Made by a program: the position numbers and the translations under genes. Source: Paramacrobiotus metropolitanus (Eukaryota; Tardigrada; Eutardigrada; Parachela; Macrobiotidae). Taken from it: 64,000 nt of DNA. The first letter of the stretch is position 1. Every line of letters starts with the position of its first letter. Location: positions 1,178,001-1,242,000 of the forward strand of contig NW_026570256.1 of the NCBI RefSeq assembly GCF_019649055.1, written 5' to 3'. A model generated the notes under the pieces. That model worked only from the letters and a program-made list of their open reading frames with translations. It had not been told where the DNA came from and did no database searches. Below are positions 22,790-35,274 of this stretch, in pieces.

Positions 22790-25165
22790 TGTGTTTGCGC
22801 AGTTCTCGGTAAAAATTTTATTCTCGATACAATTACTTGCATGCAGTGATGGGGCCACCAGCTGCGGCTGGTTATTTTCATAAACTGCGAAACAATTTCA
22901 CCATATTTTGCAAGTCTGCTGCAGCCAGTGAAGCGCTGACGTTATCAAAATTTTGCCTGAAAGAAATTTCGGATCGGTTCCAGCTGTTCAGACATAGACA
23001 GAATGGCAGAATAATTTCTATCACCTTTTAAATGTTAGCTAGCGTGCACCTTTGAGTATTTTCTCTTCGATAGAGTTATGACCTTGACGTCCATTATAAA
23101 GGAACCACAGCTAATGTCAACAATCGTAACGGAAGTAACCAAACCCTCTCGCTTTGCAGTGTTTGTTGACCGGTTTCATCTTACCGTTTGTGCTGCTTTT
23201 ACATAAATTCAAAACCCGATAAACGCATGATGGCAGCAGTGATACAGTCTGTAGTTACAACCTACTAATACACGTACAGTCAAAAACCATAAAAAATTAA
23301 ATAAAATTAGTGATCTTTAATTCACATTACTGTTTTATTGTAATCTGGGTTGGAAAACGTTAATAATTAATTAATTATGTTTGTAACGCTTTCCCCTACA
23401 TGCAATACATTCTTGCATAGAGATTTAGGAAAGCGAAATCCTGCAAATGATTAATGTGGTAAACTTGCAGAAGCGTTCAAAAACCATGTTGCGCATAACA
23501 CAAATAACTGGAACGATGCCGCCGTTCGTGAACTGCGTACGTTTGCTCTCTACGCTAATAAAGCTTGCAGACAATTGCTACAGATACATACAGTAATAAA
23601 AGTATCATAGTACTTCCGGTGCATAAAGCTGTAAAAACCACGACAACAAAACGGAAACCAGTAACCACTGCGTTGCAGATCGGCAGGTTATAGCAAAAAT
23701 TGCATATTAATATTTTTAGATAGTGTTAGTGCACAAATTGTTGAATGCGTTCAAGTGCTATGTTGTACGGCGAACAAACTCTCAACTTGCTATCCGTTAG
23801 CGTTGCGTTTTCGACTGTTATGGAATACGCCATACGGTGTCGTTTATGCATAGAAGTGGGTAATTGCGCTTCTTACGCACTACGACGCGATGCAATTCGG
23901 AAGTCCCACATATCGTACCGTAAAGTTTTAAGCTATTTATAGTTAATTTAATTTAATTTAATTTGAGTCAGTGCAGGTAGCCCATATCCGGCTAGGATGA
24001 CATCTAGCCTGGGATTTTAAACCTGGCTGGCGAAACGCTAATTAGAAAACATCAGTGAGTGGGAAACTGACCTGAAGACTCCATACACATACACCAAAAC
24101 AGCGATACATCATATACGAAAAAGCGATTCATTAAAACAGATTAACAGAATTTAGTTGTGTACAGAGCGGTTCTAAAACAGCCAAGTGTAGGTAAATCAA
24201 GAATATTACTGCCGCTTTCGTTAACTTTATCCAGAAGTTTTCCCAGTCTCCAGGATAGCGTCGTCTCCCCACACTTCGTTGCCGCACTCTTCTTGATGGT
24301 CACTTGGTCGGCGTTGCGCAAGCTGTATGGGTTCCGTTTCGGTCCAAGGTCGATCATATCGGTAAGGTACGCTGATACGTTGAACGGCTCCGGATGTTTA
24401 ATCTTGTACAGTTGTAAAGTATTTTATTTTGAAAAAAAAATACTTCTACAAAGTTAGGAAGGTATTCTGCTTTATAGCTTCAAACAGTCCGGTGGTTTCG
24501 TTTCATCAACCGAATACATATTAAAAATACGTTTAATATTGGGTTGCAATTACGCATTATACTGAATTTCCGGTTTCCACCGTAAAAATTCCATGCAGTC
24601 ACTGTAGCAGGTAAGTACCAATTGTGCGTTAAGCGGACGTTACCGATCCTTCTCGCCTTTTGCGAAATCGCCGAAATGAGTAAATGAGAGTATTTGAAAA
24701 GCAGTGCTACAGTTTTGCTGCTCTGATGCATCGAAAACATCACCGTATATAAATCTTCTCCGTGGTGCATGTTTGTGCACATTGAACATGCGCAGCAAAC
24801 ATTTGATTTTGCTATTGATAACTTCATTGTACTTAATACGTTTTAGATTAATTTTTTTAGCGCAAAGCTGATTTTAATTGCGTGTCGCTATCCTTCCTGT
24901 TAAAGCGCAGGTGGTGATTCAACTTGGCCTTACCTCCTAAATTCCTAACACCCTGTGCGGGTTGAACTTGAAGCTGAAAAATTTTCTCGCTTTATCAGCA
25001 AAGCTTTAGCTTGTTGGCAGTTCCTGTATTTTCATCTTTTCGCAGTGACTGCCATCCTCCAACAAGTAATAGTTGAATCAATGTAGCGCACTCAGGCGTA
25101 GCTACTCTCTACAGTCTGGATGAGCGTATATTAATGATGTGGGAGGCCCATATCATCAGATCATC
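22790..25165. other. 2.4-kb gene-poor stretch
   Basis: It holds a possible retroelement scrap at 24142-24357 and a run of (TTTAA) repeats near 23940-23965. I see no other coding signal. Confidence 0.45.
24142..24357 (-). pseudogene. Possible LINE-type ORF2 C-terminal remnant
   Basis: A 71-codon frame with RNPYSLRNADQVTIKKS followed by LPTLGCFRTAL. This resembles the C-terminal tail after the reverse transcriptase in many non-LTR elements, where YNLRN and later LPxSLxxFKxxL blocks occur. The usual WNSLP block is not clear and no reverse transcriptase is nearby, so the call is tentative. Confidence 0.3.
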
Positions 25166-28100
25166 ATGAGCTCTGCTCGATCGTTCTTAACATCCCATCT
25201 CAACAGCTGGGCGCCAGCGCGACTCCGCCGCATCCTCCCCCTGATCTTCTGCTGCACCCTTTCCCTCACCACGCTTTTCTCAGTTCTCCCTTTCATCGCC
25301 TCATTAGACAGGCACTATCCCAGACACTGCCCCTCCCCTGCGCTTTTTCCCTTGGAAGACAATGAGGAATACGTGTGCAATGCCAGCGGGTATTACGATG
25401 CCTACCACCATCGTCCCGTGCGCTGGCGGATCTTCTATGATCAGCAGGATCCCCTTAATGGGTCGGATATTACGCCGCTTTGCGACAAGACCCCCGCGAC
25501 GCTGATTGGACGGCAGCGTGTCCCCATGGCGGTGCGCACGGATGCGGAGATCCTCACAGATAATCCGCATGTGCAGCGTGGAGGGCACTGGCGTCCCACA
25601 CACTGCGTGCAGCGAGGACGGCGTCGGTTGGCTGTTATAGTGGCCTACCGCAATCGCGCAGAACATCTGCGTGAGTGTTCTCCTTTTGATACTCGCAATC
25701 TATCACAAGATACTGTGTTTTGGCAGTTCTATGCTGGTGTTAGTGGGGTGGGTCGTTATTTACTTTTACGTTCTCGTGCTACTACTGAAACCTGGATCAA
25801 TTTCGTCGAAATTACAGCGCGGCGTCATAATGTTTTGGAAGCTTAGAGATTAAACGTGTCAGACAATGCAGTTTTGACACAAAAGCAGAATTCACAACCC
25901 TGCTGTATTTAACACAATGTGCTAATAGATTCTGCTAGCAAATTTGACGATTCAGAATTTAGGAGAGGGATGATAGTGAGAACTTTCACTCCGTGTCGTT
26001 TGTCGACTTCGTAGGCCAGAAAAAGTTTACACGGGTTTGCGGGATAGGTACCTTACTTACTCGTACCTAGAATGTCACGACTGCATTGTATTTCAGTCTG
26101 CGTCGACAAAATACTGTACAGTGCAGAATGTGCAGCCATTCCATTAATCTCACTAAGCATGACAAATTAAAATGAATTATACTTACTTAAATGTTCACTG
26201 TTCGATGACTTGATTCTCCAATCGATGAGAATAAACGCTGTCACTATTTTGCGGCTAGTGTATTTGCATTACAATATCCTGATCTATCTTTAAGGCTTTT
26301 TTCCGGAAAATTCGGATTTAGCGTTTTTCCAGGAGAAATTAAAAAAAAATCATTACCGTCGTTGCGTCGTCGTACACTTAAAATATCTTTATCCGCTGTC
26401 CGAAACAGCAAATTCTAATGTCTTGGTAAAACATAGTCATGGCAACCGTGAAGAAGTTTTAGAGGATTTTCAGAAAATGTATCTGAAGAAACCCTAAATC
26501 CGATTAGGATAGCTTGAAATCTGCAGAACTTGAGGGTCCAACGATGTTTTTCCATTACGATTTTCTCGTAACACGTCATAATTTTAACGTAACGTACGTG
26601 GAGAGCTAAATTTTACAGCCACTATCCAGTTGTTTTTATGTTGACTTCTAACTGCCCTGATTTTGTCATTGTTAGTTGTTACATTGGTTCTCGAATTAAT
26701 AATTTTTTATTTTCAGAAGTTTTATTGAATACTTTGCATCCATTTCTTCAAAGGCAGCAGTTGGATTACACCCTTTTCGTTGTGGAGCAAGCCGGAAATG
26801 GTGTATTCAATAAAGGTATGGTGCATCACTATTCGTAAGTTCGTATGTACACTTATGATAGATTATTCAGAGCGCCCTGTATCTCGGTAGTTTGTGGTAC
26901 AAGTACGAGTAGTTGTAATTGTTGTGTGCATGCTACATTTTAGCAGCTATAATAGCCCATCTTTTTTGACAGCATAAAATTACTGGTTTACCACCACGAG
27001 CATTCTTCGATTTCCGTCACCATGTTTGACTCAAAGCGCAACTGGTTAGGCTTTCGTTTAAAAGAGTCAGTAGCGCAAGAATGGGCTCGTACTGTATATG
27101 TATAGAAATATGTTTATATGTACTGTATATTAATATGTTTGTATGTGTTTATAAGTTTATACAATATTGAAGAATGATTAGACGGGAATGAAGTGGCTAT
27201 TTATTATTTTGCCGCAGTATGGTCGAAACCGCATGTTGACGAATTTGCCGCACCTAAGCCGCCGTTATTAGCAGCAGCAGAACACTGGTTTCTCGAATTT
27301 GTTAGATTTTTAAATCAGTATTTTGTATTAACTTTCTTAAAATTAATTCTTAAATTTTTCATTCTTAAAATCGTCAGATGTTTAGAATTGTCGGTTTTAT
27401 CTTCTTTTAAGGGACCTGAGAACTCGAAGTAGTCAGAAATGTTTTGTAGGCTTATTGCGTTATGTGTGCTCTTCTGTTTTATTGGAGGCAAAGTGTTTAA
27501 TGCGGGATTTTTGGAGACCAATAAGCTCCGTAATTACACCTGTTTCGTCTTTAATGATGTGGATCTGCTACCGGAAAATGACAGAAACTCCTACAACTGT
27601 CCGGAATACCCGACATTGTTAGCAAGAGCCATACAAAAAGTTAATTATCAGCCGATGTACGCCCACCATTTTGGCGGAGTGGTGTCCTTTGCCAGTCACC
27701 ATTTTCGAGAAATTAATGGCTTTTCAAACCTGTATTGGGGCTGGGGTAAGTAAAATATGCTCATACAAGAATGCAGCCTAAAAAATGGGAAACATGAGCC
27801 GCTTTACACACTGCGTTTGCCCCAGGCTACGACCTTTACGGTACTCTGTCACTAGTGTGAGAAAACAGTGCACAGTCTGTGTGACAAAATATTTCTTGCA
27901 ACCGATCGTTGAGTGGTAAAAGCGTTAAATAGCGCTTAATTAGCAGATGCCGGATAGATCGTTAGAATTAAAATACCCAGGCTTCATTTCAATCATTTCA
28001 TGCAAATTAGCACATTTGTGCTCAAACCCGGTTCTCAGTGCGACCCGGCAAACGCTTTTAGCATGCGCATTGGAAGTATTCCTTTTGTACGTTAATTTGT

Positions 28101-29171
28101 ATGCCGAAAATATCCTTAAGTTTCACGCCGGTGCATATATGTCATTCGGTTACGTTCGGTGAAAGCTTCTGTACATTTGGATACGAATACGCGAATTATA
28201 TATGTACAAGCCGGGTGATTAATTTCTACCTTAGGGGTACACCGATTTTTCTACCTTAGGGGTACACCGGGGTACACCGATTTCTACCTTAGGGGTACAC
28301 CGATTTTTCTCCTATTTTGGTTGTAAGTGTACGGTTTTATATTTTGATCACCGGTCGCTGGCACCAACCCTCATGTGGCGCTACATTAATAGCTGCTGAT
28401 CGTACGAGGAGTTTTTTCGTACGAGGAGATCGTACGAGAGCGTACGAGGATGAGCTGCTGATCGTCGTGTTCTTCACTGCTCTGCGGTTACCAAAATAAA
28501 TCGAAATTGTTGAAATTTGTAAATGTAGAAGAGTACATTACAGTACTTTTACATTGCGCCGGTCCAATGCCCGTTCTTCGTTTTATTGTTTTACGGAAAT
28601 TTGTTGATGTTTGTGCTTAGAAATACATGCGCGACGTTTTTTACTATAACTATTCATTTCTGGTAACTTCGTTTTGTCAGCAGACCAAAATTAAACATAT
28701 TAAAACAAAACGTGTGCTTGAAACTGAAGTGACCAAATTATGAGGAAAATCGGAGAATTTTCTAACTCACTGTGAAGCAGTTGCTAAACGTGAATGCGAA
28801 TGCAGTGGCCTTGGGGATCGTAATGATCGTCATTTGTCATCGTAGGTGCGGAAGATGATGATCTACTTGCGCGTGTAAATGCGAGAATCGGCGCATGGAA
28901 CAAGGCACCGGTGGATATCGGTCAGTACACCATGATTAAGCATGGCAATGATGTCGGCAATCCGCAAAATCCCGAACGTCACAAACTTTTGGGTACCGCA
29001 GCCGAACGGCTTGATACAGATGGCTGTCCAGTGTTACGTATGCCGCCCTCACCATTGAACGGCGACCGTTGTACACGTGGATTCTGGTGGATGTTGGTCA
29101 GCCGCGGTGAAAGCTGGCATTTGTGTGGTGCTGTCACTACTGTTATGCATTGCTCAGAGGTGGATTTGTGA
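25166..29171 (+). CDS. B4GALT: Beta-1,4-galactosyltransferase copy A, altered C-terminus
   Basis: Exons 25166-25670, 26717-26815, 27488-27745 and 28846-29171 give 395 residues; each border is phase 1 as in copy B. It is a Golgi type II enzyme transferring galactose from UDP-Gal to GlcNAc ends. Seen: an N-terminal membrane anchor after RLRRILP, VAYRNRAEHLQ, HPFLQRQQLDY, the metal-binding DVD in FNDVDLLPEND, and MIKH (second metal site). Two oddities: the invariant WGWGGEDD reads WGWGAEDD, and near 29022 one G appears missing from a G run, so the last roughly 45 residues are read in a different frame from copy B. The upstream GTG at 25139 is rejected as a start. It may be a decaying copy or carry an assembly error. 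Intron 3 holds a tandem repeat. Confidence 0.75.
28222..28311. repeat. Tandem repeat, unit TTTCTACCTTAGGGGTACACC
   Basis: Three copies of a roughly 25-32 base unit with a partial fourth, inside the third intron of galactosyltransferase A. A second small cluster of CGTACGAG words follows at 28398-28450. Confidence 0.75.
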
Positions 29172-31114
29172 TAGACAATCTTGTTGTGAGCATGGAAGAA
29201 AAATTAATGGCTGTCTTAATTGGCTAACAGAGATATTCGTCCTTGTTTGAGAGTTGTGAAACCGGTATTGTTACATCGATCACTTCTGAGTTTTCGTGCA
29301 CTGTAGCTTACAGCTTGTGGTTTTTGAGCAGTTAATAAAATCTTAGAGTTACTTCAATTGACAGCGAGCGAAAAATGTTAGACTTACTTCAACTGTCAGC
29401 GAGCAAAATTGTGACTGTTGCAGAGTAACTGATTTTTATTTGTTAGAAAGCGCCTCAGATTCACGTTTTGCTTTGCTTCATTTTCGGGCTTTTTCGGAAG
29501 GCCTAATACTAGTTGTATACTTATTCGCTGTTGTATGACCACCTACTCGTAGTCAGACCAAGCAACTTTAATTCCATAAGAAATGCGCGCAACTTGTAGT
29601 AAGCGTAAAAAGTAGTCCAGCCTTCCAGGACTTTGCGATTTTTGAGTGAGCGTATTGTTATCTTATAAGCAAGTCAGAATTTCCAGTCTTCCTTTGATAC
29701 AGCCGTGCTGGATCTGTGCTACAATTTTTGATAAAATTTGACAATGTACAAGCATCCTATAACTAGCCAATACCCTTGCCGCCGTATTGTGCATTACTGA
29801 CCATGAGTACTGACAATGTTTTAAGTACTGTACCACACAGGGCACATCGGTCACACATACGTCAGAAGTAGTGACACAGGACTTCGGCCCTGTGCATCAT
29901 CAAATAAAGGATCGGTGTAATGGTTGCATACGATCAGATAATATTAGGTTACTCATTTATAATGAGTGATACTAACATAAATTTTAACGATTTTCTTCGT
30001 CTAAACATGCAGTAACTGGATAAAACCGCGTATTGTCTCATTTGTCTGTGCTTCGATTGAATCCAGCGTCTCAGTCATTTCAGGAACGAAAGATGGTGTT
30101 AACGATCAATTTCTCGGTAAATTTTTGTATCAATAATTTGTTTACGTTACCGGTTTTTTCCAAATTACTTTTCCGAGGATAAAGTGTACTGAACGCTGCA
30201 GAACAGGAGAACACCTGTGGACATATGGTAAAAGATTTTCTCAAGAAATAAGTACTACGTTAGCGAATTATGCCATCGCAGTAATTATTATACTGGTGCG
30301 TTCTACACCATTTATTGTAGAATTCATCAGCAGGTATACCATGCTAATATACGCTGCAATTGACGTCCGTATTCAAACTCGTAATTTTTGAAATTTGGTC
30401 CAACGTTGGGCTTTATAATTATCGAGTGTGGCTTAACGTTAATCGTACGCGGGGCATTAGTATTACTGCATGTGTCATATGTTATTGTAGTGTTATTGTA
30501 GGAGTAGCATGTTCTGTATTCAAGGAATTCCAAGCATTGTATAACATCACAGCCGTTACGCTTGCAGTTATTGGATAGTTATCTATGCTTCATTGGCGAT
30601 TACCGTACTCAAGGTTTGTGTACCAGCACTTTATCGTAAGTTAGCGTGCGATAACTTGAGCAAATAATTAACAGAAAGTCCCTAGTGTCACAGATTCTTT
30701 GGTATCTCGTCCGATCCATCACACCACCGTGTGTAGACTTGTTCGCACTTGTGTGTAGACTGCAGAGATTGCAGACCTGTCTTTTCTGAATAATCATGTG
30801 TTACGGTATGCGTTTTATGTTTGCCTGTTGATCGAATTTTATACAGTTTTGTCGGTGCATGACCGATTTAAAATACATGTCACGATTTTCCTTTCAAGGA
30901 ACGCGAAAGGTGATTTCCGAAAACCGGATTGATTGACGCATGTGAAAGTCTGGTTACCCTTTTATCAGGGGAGCATTTACATTCTGCGTGAAGTCTTGTT
31001 GCTCTCTTCCCTCAACAACGAACATGGCTTACTTAACTCACTAGTCACTGCTATGAGCGTGCAGTCGAAAATTTCTTACATACTCCGGAATGATCATCGC
31101 CGATCGCAAGAATA
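29172..31114. other. 1.9-kb spacer between galactosyltransferases
   Basis: No gene or obvious repeat recognised. Short open frames on both strands lack homology or splice support. Confidence 0.45.
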
Positions 31115-33926
31115 ATGGGGACGCGTTGTTTCCGTCAGTGCAGGGTGAAGTGTTGCATCAACACCCGCTGCCATGAGATCCCCACAGGTGCTGATTCAAC
31201 GCTGTCGGCATTCCGCAACACTCGTTGGAAGCTACCTCGTCCCCGCCGCATCGCTTTTCTCCTCTTCAGTTGCGCCTTCTCCTTTGCCACCCTCCTATGG
31301 ATTTTCGTGTTCATCGTATCGGTAAGCAGACACCGACCCCGCAACTGTCCTTCCCCTGCACCCTTTCCCCTGGAAGACAACGAGGAGTATGTGTGCAATG
31401 CCAGCGGGTATTACGATGCCTACCACCATCGTCCCGTGCGCTGGCGTATCTTCTACGATCAGCACGACCCCCTCAATGGGTCGGATATTGTACAGCTGTG
31501 CGACAAGGCTCCCGCAACGCTGATTGGACGACAGCGTGTCAACTTGGCTGTGCGCTCAGATGCGGATATAATCGCGGACAATCCGCAGGTGCAACACGGA
31601 GGACACTGGAATCCTGATCACTGCGTGCAGCGGGGACGGCATCGGTTGGCCGTGTTGGTTGTCTACCGCAATCGCACTGAACACTTGCGTGAGTTCTTTC
31701 CTTTTGCGAACGGTAGTATAACTGTGTAAAAATAGTAGTCCGCGTAGGAGTTGCAGCTGTTATTCTAGTTTGCCGGGCGATATTGTAACGGCGATTTTCG
31801 AGCCCGTTTCGCAGTAGTGGCGGCCTTGTTGGCTTCTTAACTTTTATCGTCCTGTTTTTGTAATTCACATGAACATTAACCGTTTGATTACCGTAATTAT
31901 CGAATTTGCACCTCCCCCCATAATAAGGCCCCTCGTAATAAGCCCCTCCATAACCCGTTTGAAAAATAGCGCCGCCGCCCAATTAAATTCGCAAAATTGC
32001 TTCATAATAATTGTTATGATTTAACGAATAAACAGTAAACGGTCACAAAAATAATGTGGCGCTAAATTTCAGAATGCTGCTCCCAAGGTTGTGAAACTGC
32101 AAATATCGGTATCTACTGGGTTCAATTTCCATAAAACACGATGCGCAGTGGTTTGAAAAACAGCGCCCCCCTCCGAAAAATACTGTTTGAAAAATAGTAC
32201 CACCCCGAAATTTAAGCCGTTTGATCAGATGCATGTGCTGTTCGGAAAACTTAGGAAAGCCAACAGAATCAGATCGGCAACGTACTGAGAACACTGAAAA
32301 CACGAAACACTTTTTTTCAGAATTTGTCGTCAGTTATGAGCAGGGGCATGCAAAAGTGATAGCTGTTCGTTGAACGTCTGGCGAATTCAGATCTTATGAT
32401 TACTCTGTTTTTTAGAAGTTTTCCTGAATCATCTTCACCCTTTTCTGCAACGGCAGCAATTGGATTACAGGATTTTTATTGTAGAGCAAGCTGGAGACGA
32501 AACGTTTAACCGCGGTACGTTACGTCGCTACTCAAGAGTGGAACTGTAAACAATTTAAAACTTTAAGACTCGCTGCGTCTTGCCTTGAATTTATTTTAAA
32601 ACTTCAAGACTTCAGTACTAAAAATACATGTTGAATTTTACGATTAAAGTGAAGTCAGTCTGTCAAGCTGACAGTCGAATTTAATATGCGGAACGGAGAC
32701 CAGAACTGCAGTCAGCTCTGATCCTCCGTTCTATGTCATTAACCCTCCATTCTGATGTATAACCACCCCACTCGTATTGAAATTATTACTTTGATTATTA
32801 ATACAGATGTTGAAAAATAGCTATAAGCTGCTTGTATTTATGCTTACAATGCTCTCGACTTTTATTTACAGCCAAATTGTTTAATGTGGGGTTCCTGGAG
32901 GCCAATAAGATCCGTGATTACACCTGCTTTGTCTTCCATGACGTTGATATGATACCGGAGAACGATAAAAACTCCTACAACTGTCCGGAATCCCCGACAT
33001 TGTTATCCACTGCCCTGGAGAAATTTAAATACAAGGCCATGTACGCCATCTATTTCGGCGGCGTGGTGTCCTTCACCAGTCAGCAGTTTAGAAGTATTAA
33101 CGGATTTTCTAATCTGTACTGGGGCTGGGGTAAGTACCGTAAAAGCCTACCGTCCCTTATACAGAGCAAATCTGAAACCCATCTGCTATCTCGGTTCTCG
33201 GCCACACTACCGCCGTTGGCGCATACTGATAAGTCATAGCTGGCGATACAAAAGGCTAGCATGCATCATGAAAAATGAAAATAAAATGTATGCATTGTAA
33301 ACTAGTCAACAGTGTTTTTATACATAGTTTAGAATTTTTTTCTAAGCTGTTCTCCCCGGAATGCTACATTGTACATATAACAACGACTTGACTTCGACAA
33401 AACTGCTGAAAATGCGAAATTACACAGCTGTAATTTTAAAATAAATTTTAATTTTAAAATTTAATTTTAAAATATCAAGAAACCCTTTTCCATAAAAATC
33501 AGCGGCGCTTTCCATAAGTATATCATTCACTGCAAAACCGTAAGCTTTCAAGCAATCTGAAGCTGTGCGAGTAGCTTTGTTCGAGCCGGCTTTAATTACG
33601 AATATTGAGGGTATAATGATGCATTCGGAACTGTGGACCATGATGTGCTTGCTTTTATAGGTGGGGAAGACGACGATCTGTTTGCGCGTGTTAACGCGAA
33701 AATCGGCGACTGGGACAGATCACCGGTGGATGTTGGTCAGTACACTATGATCAAACATGGCAGCGATACCGGCAATCCAAAAAACCCCGAGCGCTACGCA
33801 CTTTTGGAAAGCGCTGCAGAGCGGTTCGATACGGATGGGCTGTCCAGTGTGACGTACATTGTCCGCGCCTTTGAATCACGACCGCTGTATACATGGATGC
33901 TGGTGGATATTGGGCAGCCAGCTTGA
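31115..33926 (+). CDS. B4GALT: Beta-1,4-galactosyltransferase copy B (intact)
   Basis: Exons 31115-31688, 32416-32514, 32872-33129 and 33661-33926 give 398 residues, all phase-1 borders. It is a type II Golgi enzyme that adds galactose in beta-1,4 linkage. Seen in order: a TM anchor near residues 47-69; Cys-rich stem start CPSPAPFPLEDNEEYVCNAS; VYRNRTEHLQ; HPFLQRQQLDY; FNRAKLFNVGF; DVD at 248-250 (Mn and UDP binding); FGGVVSF; WGWGGEDDD at 308-316; MIKH at 340-343. All hallmark residues of GT7 are present. The tail ends SRPLYTWMLVDIGQ. The 6-kb tandem partner upstream has the same exon lengths for exons 2 and 3 (99 and 258), so the pair arose by local duplication. ATG 31115 has in-frame ATGs only further downstream. 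Confidence 0.92.
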
Positions 33927-35274
33927 AAACGGGCATTTGGGTGATACTAGGGCGGTGTGCTCAACACAGGCTTCGGATGTAAATTTGAACGGTAGAAATC
34001 GGAATGGATTGTGTGTGTGTCTGTGCTTGATGACCAGTATTCGTGTTAACCACCAGTATTACGGAATCCGTTTTGCTTCATTGCTCACTGACAATTATTT
34101 AATTTTTTAAACTCATGTTTTAAAAGTTTTATAACTGATGGCAAATATAAGAGAATGATACTAATTGTTTTATAACTGTACCCCTTTTATGAGTGAAATT
34201 GAGTTGACGCCAGGCGTGTGATGGTGTTTCGACTAGCTCATCATAGATGCTATTCAGAAACAATCACTTACTAACATTCCGTGTCGAGTACGACCGTAAT
34301 AAAAACATAATACGTTTGCTTGGATATAATGCCAAAGTCCACTGACGTTTTCTAAATTTTATTTCCCATTTTTGCGCATATTTCACATTTAATCTGCACT
34401 TTGTTCAAACTTTAAAATTACAGATTTCATTAAAAGTGTTACTTTAAAATATTTCAGATTCTATCGCTGGCTCGATACTGTACAACAAGGAGACACTCCG
34501 CGGATGTAGTTACACTACGTAGTGTAGCTTTGTTGTATTTTTGTAATCAAGCCAGCGAAAGAAGCGGCCTCGCGAAGGACGTTACACTAGCATAGCGTTT
34601 CGTCACCCATAAAGCACAGACCCTTCAGTACCTCCGTTATAGCTCACACATCATCGTCAGCGCAATCAAGGAATGTTTCTACTGCAATTCAGTTTTAAAC
34701 AAGGTTGTCTTTCATCCTTAAATGCCGTCATGCGTCATCAAAGCACGAGCGCCGCACATTTCGTGTGGATTTGAGTTGTTTGCACAGACGCATGCTTTAA
34801 AACCAGACCTTCGGAGAAAAACGTGAACGTTAGCAAGTTTCTTTTGTTCAGCCATTCCTATGCGAATACAGTCTGTAATTCAAGTATGAAAAGCGGCTGG
34901 TTACAGGTCATTGCAAGACGAGCAGCACCTTGTTCTCGTTTATCAGAGGCGCGTGCCATCGGTGCAATCATCCACACAAACCAACAAACTTCACAGAAAA
35001 TAGTGAAGGCATCAATTACCCGCACAAACAAACTCCACAGAAAATAGCAAAGCATATCCAGAACGTTTTCCAACAAATTAAACAATCTGGACAAAAGATG
35101 GCGCGAGTAAATTTGACTAGCAAGACGAGGCCGCTCTGCATGTCGTGCTAAATCAACAAAACACTAAACGAGCCAGGCTATGGGACCGGCATTGCATGTA
35201 CCGGTACAACAGCAGATCTAATTTAAGGTGCTCGGGCGCATTGACAAAATTTACGTTCCGCGGAATCTGTTAAC
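33927..35274. other. Spacer; 5' flank of neprilysin copy C
   Basis: It holds a hairpin at 34464-34560. The part at 34930-35115 is alignable with 43380-43510 upstream of neprilysin D, including a possible short 5' coding exon. Here that frame has no ATG. Confidence 0.5.
34464..34560. repeat. Imperfect hairpin (about 95 bp)
   Basis: CGCTGGCT...TACAACAA on the left is matched by TTGTTGTA...AGCCAGCG on the right, enclosing the perfect palindrome ACACTACGTAGTGT. It is probably a tiny inverted-repeat element. Confidence 0.55.

Noticed and set aside
25139-25165. Upstream extension of galactosyltransferase A from a GTG codon
   Set aside because: Animal genes rarely start at GTG, and ATG 25166 gives a normal type II anchor.
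31539-31982. 147-codon minus-strand frame at the end of galactosyltransferase B exon 1
   Set aside because: It overlaps the real exon and its intron, with low-complexity Gly/Tyr translation from a C-rich intron stretch; no support as a gene.
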